Of a stretch of 64,000 nt of DNA, positions 60,449 to 64,000 are shown piece after piece. The DNA is from Thermus sp. CCB_US3_UF1 (GTDB lineage Bacteria > Deinococcota > Deinococci > Deinococcales > Thermaceae), in the NCBI RefSeq assembly GCF_000236585.1, contig NC_017278.1, positions 1,178,001 through 1,242,000 on the forward strand, read 5' to 3'. The stretch's first letter is position 1, and every line of letters begins with the position of its first letter. A model generated the notes under the pieces. It had not been told where the DNA came from and searched no databases. It saw nothing but the letters and a program-made list of their open reading frames with translations. Position numbers and translations under genes: made by a program.

Positions 60449-61900
60449 TCACGCCCCCACCTCGGCGAAGACCGCCAGGCTCCCCTTCAAGAAGGTGCGG
60501 ATCCGCTCCTTGTAGGGCTCCTTGTCGTAGACCCCGTAAAGGGTCTGGTGCATGCGCACCGGGTCGCCGAAGAAGAAGCGCTCGTAAAGCTCCTGCCGGG
60601 CCCCGAAGCCGGAGAGGGTCATGTCCCAGGCCAGGCGGAAGAGGGCCACCCGCTCCCGCGCCTCCAGGGTTGCCCCCTGGAGGTACTTCTCCAAAAGGGG
60701 GGCCAGGGGTCCCCGGAAGTCCCGCTCCGAGGGCAGGGTGATGAGGCCCGAGGCCCCGATCTGCTCCAGGATCTCCCGCATCCTGGGGTAGAGCCTGGGG
60801 TAGAGGTTGCGGGCCCCGTCCAAGGCCCCCCGGTCCGGGACCAGGAGGCCGAAGGCGTTCTCCTTGGCCTCCTCCTCCGCCCGGGTCCAGAAGGCCCGCA
60901 TGGCCTCGAGGTAGACGATGATCTCGGCGATCTTCTCCTGCACGTGGCCGTAGGCGTCGGCCCCGATCCCCTCGGCCATGAGGGCCGCCACCCCCAGGAG
61001 GGCCTCGGTCTTGGCCGTCTTCAGCACCACCACCTGGTGGGCCATGTGGTGGAGGGCCCCGGTGGCCGCGTAGGCCTGGTTGCACCGCTCCACATCCCCC
61101 AGGATGAAGACCCGCTCCCAGGGGACCAGGACGTCGTCAAAGACCACCAGGCAGTCCATCTCCTCCAGGCGGCTGGAAAGGGGGTGGTCAAAGGGGCTAT
61201 CCCCCCCCACCAGGCCCTCACGGCAGACGAAGTGGAGCCCGGGGGTGGCGGTAGGCAGGGCGAAGGCGATGGCGTACTTCTCGCTTCCCGGCCCCTCCTT
61301 GAGGAGGGTGGAGGGGAAGATGAGGACCTCGTCCGCCAGGGGGAAGGTGGCCGTCATCCGCGCCCCCCGCACCACGATCCCCCGCTCCGTCTGTTTCACC
61401 ACCCCCACGGGGATATAGGGGTCGGGCTGGGCCGAAGGGGGCTTGGCCCGGTTCACCTGGGGGTTGGTGAGGGCGTGGGTGGTGGCCAGGTCCTTGTCCC
61501 TAAGGAGGCGGTAGTAGGCGCGGACGTTCTCGGCAAACTCCCCAAAGTAGGGGGCGCTGGCGGCGTAGGCCATGACCACGGCGTTCAGGTAGTCGGGGCT
61601 TCGGCCCATCATCCCCAGGTTCTGGTCGGCCCAAAGCTTGTAGGCCCGCCCCCTGCGCTTCAGGTCCTCCTTGCTCTTGGGGATGAGGAAGCTCATCCCG
61701 TGCCGCTTCCCCTCCTCCTCGTAGGTGAGGGCCTCCCGGTACCGGGGGTCGTGCTGCAGGTCGTAAAGGGCGGCCATGGTGCGGGCGATCCCCCGGAAGA
61801 CGGGGTGGGTGGTGGGGTCCTCCACCTTCTCCCCCTTGTACCAGAGGTTGGGGGGACGCTCCCGTAGGGCCTCGAGGTACTCCGCTCCGGTCCTTGCCAT
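60449..61900 (-). CDS. hpaB: 4-Hydroxyphenylacetate 3-monooxygenase, oxygenase component
   Basis: HpaB hydroxylates 4-hydroxyphenylacetate to homoprotocatechuate with FADH2 and O2. The 483-residue protein has the acyl-CoA-dehydrogenase-like fold and HpaB landmarks: MARTGAEYLEALRERPPNLW at the start, NLGMMGRSPDYLNA, HALTNPQVNRAK and VLVPWERVFILGDVE. ATG 61900 follows AGGAGGT, and the in-frame start 9 codons upstream would lie in hpaE. It follows hpaE closely and precedes hpaC. Confidence 0.95.
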   Translation of the reverse strand: MARTGAEYLEALRERPPNLWYKGEKVEDPTTHPVFRGIARTMAALYDLQHDPRYREALTYEEEGKRHGMSFLIPKSKEDLKRRGRAYKLWADQNLGMMGRSPDYLNAVVMAYAASAPYFGEFAENVRAYYRLLRDKDLATTHALTNPQVNRAKPPSAQPDPYIPVGVVKQTERGIVVRGARMTATFPLADEVLIFPSTLLKEGPGSEKYAIAFALPTATPGLHFVCREGLVGGDSPFDHPLSSRLEEMDCLVVFDDVLVPWERVFILGDVERCNQAYAATGALHHMAHQVVVLKTAKTEALLGVAALMAEGIGADAYGHVQEKIAEIIVYLEAMRAFWTRAEEEAKENAFGLLVPDRGALDGARNLYPRLYPRMREILEQIGASGLITLPSERDFRGPLAPLLEKYLQGATLEARERVALFRLAWDMTLSGFGARQELYERFFFGDPVRMHQTLYGVYDKEPYKERIRTFLKGSLAVFAEVGA

Positions 61901-61901
61901 A

Positions 61902-63452
61902 CTACCTCCTGCCGAACTTGGGCACATGGGGGGGCTTCAGGGGAAGCCCCACGCTCTTGAGGTCGGTGTAAAACTCCAGGGCGTAAACGCCCCCTTCCCG
62001 CCGGTCCCCGCTCCCCTTGACCCCGCCGAAGGGGGTGGGGAGGTGGCGGACGTTGTGGCTGTTGAGGTAGACCATCCCCGCCTCCAGCTCCAGGGCCAGG
62101 CGGTGGGCCCGCTCCAGGTCCCGGGTGAAGACGTAGGCCGCCAGGCCATAAGGGGTGTCGTTGGCCTTCCTCAGGGCCTCCTCCTCATCCCGGAAGGGGA
62201 TGGCCACCAGCACGGGGCCGAAGATCTCCTCCTGGGCGATTTTCATGTGGTTTTCCCCCACGAAGAGGGTGGGCTCCAGGTAGTTCCCCCGGGACAGGTC
62301 CTCCCCGCGGAAGGAGGTGGAGGCCCTTTTCCCGCCCACCAGGAGCCTTGCCCCCTCCTCCAACCCGGCCTGGACGTAGCCCAGGACCCGCTCCAGGTGC
62401 TCGGGGTGGATGAGGGGCCCCACCTCCGTCTCCGGGTCCAGGGGGTGGCCCACGCGGATGGCCCGGGTGCGCTCCGCCACCTGGGCCACGAAGTCCTCAA
62501 AGATGGAGGCCTCTAGGAGGAGCCTGGAGCTTGCCGTGCACCTCTCCCCGTTGAAGGAGTAGATCTGGAAGACCACGGCGTCCAGGGCCCGCTCCAGGTC
62601 GGCGTCGGCGAAGACCAGGGCCGGGCTCTTGCCCCCAAGCTCCAAGGAGAGCCGCTTGAGGTGGCGGGCGGCGTTGGCCATCACGATCCGCCCCGTCTCC
62701 GTCTCCCCCGTAAGGGTGAGGAGGGGCACCAGGGGATGGGCCACCAAGGCCGCCCCCGCCTCCTCCCCAAAGCCCTGGACCAGGTTGAAGACCCCGGGGG
62801 GCAGGTCCGCCTCCTGCAGGATCTCCGCCAGGAGGCTGGCGGTGAAGGGGCTCCACTCCGCCGGCTTCAGCACCACGGTGTCCCCGAAGGCCAGGGCGGG
62901 GGCGATGCGCCAGGTGGAGAGCATCAGGGGGGCGTTCCAGGGGGTGATGATGCCCACCGGCCCCGCGGGGACCCTAAGGGCGTAGTAGAGCCACTCCCCG
63001 TCCACGGGGTAGGTGCGGTCCTCCATGGCGTGCTCGGCGTACTCCGCGTAGAAGGCGAAGTTCTCCGCCGCCCGGGCCACCTGGGCCCGGACGATCCTCA
63101 GGACCTGCCCCGCGTCCAGGCACTCCGTAACCGCCAGCTCGTCGGCCCGTTTCTCTATGAGCTCGGCGATCCGCAGGAGGTAGCGCTTCCGTTCCCGGGC
63201 CGGGGTGCGCCGCCAGCGGGAAAAGGCCTCATGGGCCGCCCGGGCCGCCCGGTCCACCTCCTTCTCCCCTCCCCTGGCCGCCTCCCCCAGGACCTCCCCC
63301 GTGGCCGGGTCCAGGGAGGGGAAGGTGGCCCCGTCCTCCGAGGGTAAAAACCTCCCCCCGATGAAGTGCAGGGCAGGCTTTTCCTTGAGGCGCCTCCGCA
63401 CCCCCTCAATGGTCTCCCAGGGGATGCCCGCCACCTGGTCCGCGTACCTCAT
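61902..63452 (-). CDS. hpaE: 5-Carboxymethyl-2-hydroxymuconate semialdehyde dehydrogenase
   Basis: HpaE oxidises the ring-cleavage semialdehyde with NAD. The 516-residue aldehyde dehydrogenase has ITPWNAPLMLSTWRIAPALA and KPAEWSPFTA for NAD binding, LSLELGGKSPALVFADADL with the general-base Glu, and NGERCTASSRLLL with the catalytic Cys. GVKGSGDRREGG lies near the end. It overlaps hpaG (ATGA) and ends one base before the hpaB start. Confidence 0.92.
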   Translation of the reverse strand: MRYADQVAGIPWETIEGVRRRLKEKPALHFIGGRFLPSEDGATFPSLDPATGEVLGEAARGGEKEVDRAARAAHEAFSRWRRTPARERKRYLLRIAELIEKRADELAVTECLDAGQVLRIVRAQVARAAENFAFYAEYAEHAMEDRTYPVDGEWLYYALRVPAGPVGIITPWNAPLMLSTWRIAPALAFGDTVVLKPAEWSPFTASLLAEILQEADLPPGVFNLVQGFGEEAGAALVAHPLVPLLTLTGETETGRIVMANAARHLKRLSLELGGKSPALVFADADLERALDAVVFQIYSFNGERCTASSRLLLEASIFEDFVAQVAERTRAIRVGHPLDPETEVGPLIHPEHLERVLGYVQAGLEEGARLLVGGKRASTSFRGEDLSRGNYLEPTLFVGENHMKIAQEEIFGPVLVAIPFRDEEEALRKANDTPYGLAAYVFTRDLERAHRLALELEAGMVYLNSHNVRHLPTPFGGVKGSGDRREGGVYALEFYTDLKSVGLPLKPPHVPKFGRR

Positions 63453-64000
63453 GCTTCCTCCTCTATGGGGTTTTCCAGGGCCCCCAGGCCCTCCACCTCC
63501 AGGCGCATCACGTCCCCGGGGAAGACCTGGCTGATCCCCTTGGGCGTGCCGGTGAGGAGGACGTCGTAGGGCTCCAGGGTCATGAACTCCGAGACGAACT
63601 CCAGGAGCTCGGCCACGGAGTAGAGCATCCTCGAGGTGTGCCCCTCCTGCCGCAAGGCCCCGTTCACGTAGGCCCTTAGGGCCAGGTTCTGCGGGTCCGC
63701 CACCTCCCCCACCACCAAAAAGGGCCCCAAGGGGAGGAAGGTGTCCCGCCCCTTGGCCCGGATGGGGGGGCGGAAGGTGTCCCGCACGTAGTCCCGGGCC
63801 ACCAGGTCGTTGGCGATGGTGTAGCCCAGGACGTAGTCCAGGGCCTCCCGCGCCCTCACCCGCTTCATGGGCCGGCCCACCACCACGGCCAGTTCCACCT
63901 CGTAGTGGACGAACCGGGCCCCCTTGGGGTAGCGCACCACCCCCAGGTGGGGGAGGAGGGTGTTGGGGGGTTTCCAGAAGAGAGCGGGCTCCTCGGGGCG
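63449..64000 (-). CDS. hpaG: Fumarylacetoacetate hydrolase-family decarboxylase/isomerase (5' end cut by window edge)
   Basis: This FAH-family enzyme would decarboxylate or isomerise the 5-oxo-pent-3-ene-tricarboxylate formed by HpaE. 183 residues are present and the frame is open to the window edge, where FWKPPNTLLPHLG, the N-terminal landmark of the family, is visible. EVELAVVVGRPMK has metal-binding acidic residues; YTIANDLVARDY and LTGTPKGISQVFPGD are the other hallmarks. The missing part includes the start codon and any promoter. Whether it is one half of a bifunctional HpaG or a single-domain enzyme cannot be seen. Confidence 0.88.
   Translation of the reverse strand, partial: RPEEPALFWKPPNTLLPHLGVVRYPKGARFVHYEVELAVVVGRPMKRVRAREALDYVLGYTIANDLVARDYVRDTFRPPIRAKGRDTFLPLGPFLVVGEVADPQNLALRAYVNGALRQEGHTSRMLYSVAELLEFVSEFMTLEPYDVLLTGTPKGISQVFPGDVMRLEVEGLGALENPIEEEA

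Overview
The window looks like chromosomal DNA of a Thermus species. It is extremely GC-rich with strong G/C third positions, genes are packed with 1-28 base overlaps, many promoters have a -10 hexamer only 6-8 bases before the start codon, and almost every product has the character of Thermus thermophilus proteins. The phenylacetate gene set is preceded by sites matching the published PaaR operator of T. thermophilus (CNAACGNNCGTTNG). The species cannot be told from the sequence alone. No rRNA, tRNA or CRISPR array was seen, and no gene-free stretch exceeds 300 bases.

Layout. (1) 1-2650, minus: etfA (cut by the window edge), etfB and an acyl-CoA dehydrogenase. (2) 2704-3882: a complete IS4-family insertion sequence that landed between the -35 and -10 elements of the acyl-CoA dehydrogenase promoter. 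(3) 3934-7189, plus: a GAF/PAS sensor histidine kinase and a single-domain response regulator, then an orphan TRAP-type binding protein (7252-8328). (4) 8336-14354, minus: a three-gene NAD-linked formate dehydrogenase-like set, galactokinase and a ZnuA-like metal-binding protein. (5) 14427-29162, plus: a dense run of about 15 kb with three class-III aminotransferases, an ABC-class ATPase, a PucR regulator, a complete PotABCD-type polyamine transporter, a GNAT acetyltransferase, an amidohydrolase and an aldehyde:ferredoxin oxidoreductase. This is probably uptake and breakdown of polyamines or omega-amino acids. (6) 29135-34756: an AidB-like dehydrogenase divergent from a MarR regulator and an MFS exporter, then a fused PxpBC (KipI-KipA) protein. 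(7) 34760-38022, minus: a PaaJ-type thiolase and a frameshifted thioredoxin-domain (DUF255) gene. (8) 38082-41987, plus: nadC, nadA, nadB (de novo NAD synthesis) and bacterioferritin. (9) 41984-47610, minus: hxlR-type regulator and paaZDCBAR, the phenylacetyl-CoA epoxidase pathway. (10) 47675-51253: a tyrosine recombinase with a dif-like site at its 5' end, and pyruvate phosphate dikinase. (11) 51319-64000, minus: short-chain dehydrogenase, FlK-like thioesterase, paaK, paaI, a branched-chain/aromatic ABC transporter (livK, livH, fused livMG, livF), and the 4-hydroxyphenylacetate meta-cleavage set hpaD, hpaC, hpaB, hpaE, hpaG (last one cut by the window edge).

How it fits together. Regions 7, 9 and 11 form a dispersed aromatic-acid island. 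The liv transporter could import the acid, PaaK makes the CoA thioester, PaaABC(D) epoxidises it, PaaZ opens the ring, and PaaJ and the ETF/acyl-CoA dehydrogenase genes handle the beta-oxidation end. HpaBC, HpaD, HpaE and HpaG carry 4-hydroxyphenylacetate down the homoprotocatechuate route. Two PaaR boxes, one before paaR-paaABCDZ and one before the livK-paaK operon, tie these units together. paaE, paaF, paaG and paaH are not in the window. The most unusual items are the hybrid promoter made by the IS, the dif-like site beside the recombinase, a possible ferredoxin-linked polyamine/amine catabolic operon, a four-cysteine GAF sensor kinase, a doubled PaaB, a LivM-LivG fusion, and an exporter with a three-repeat insertion.
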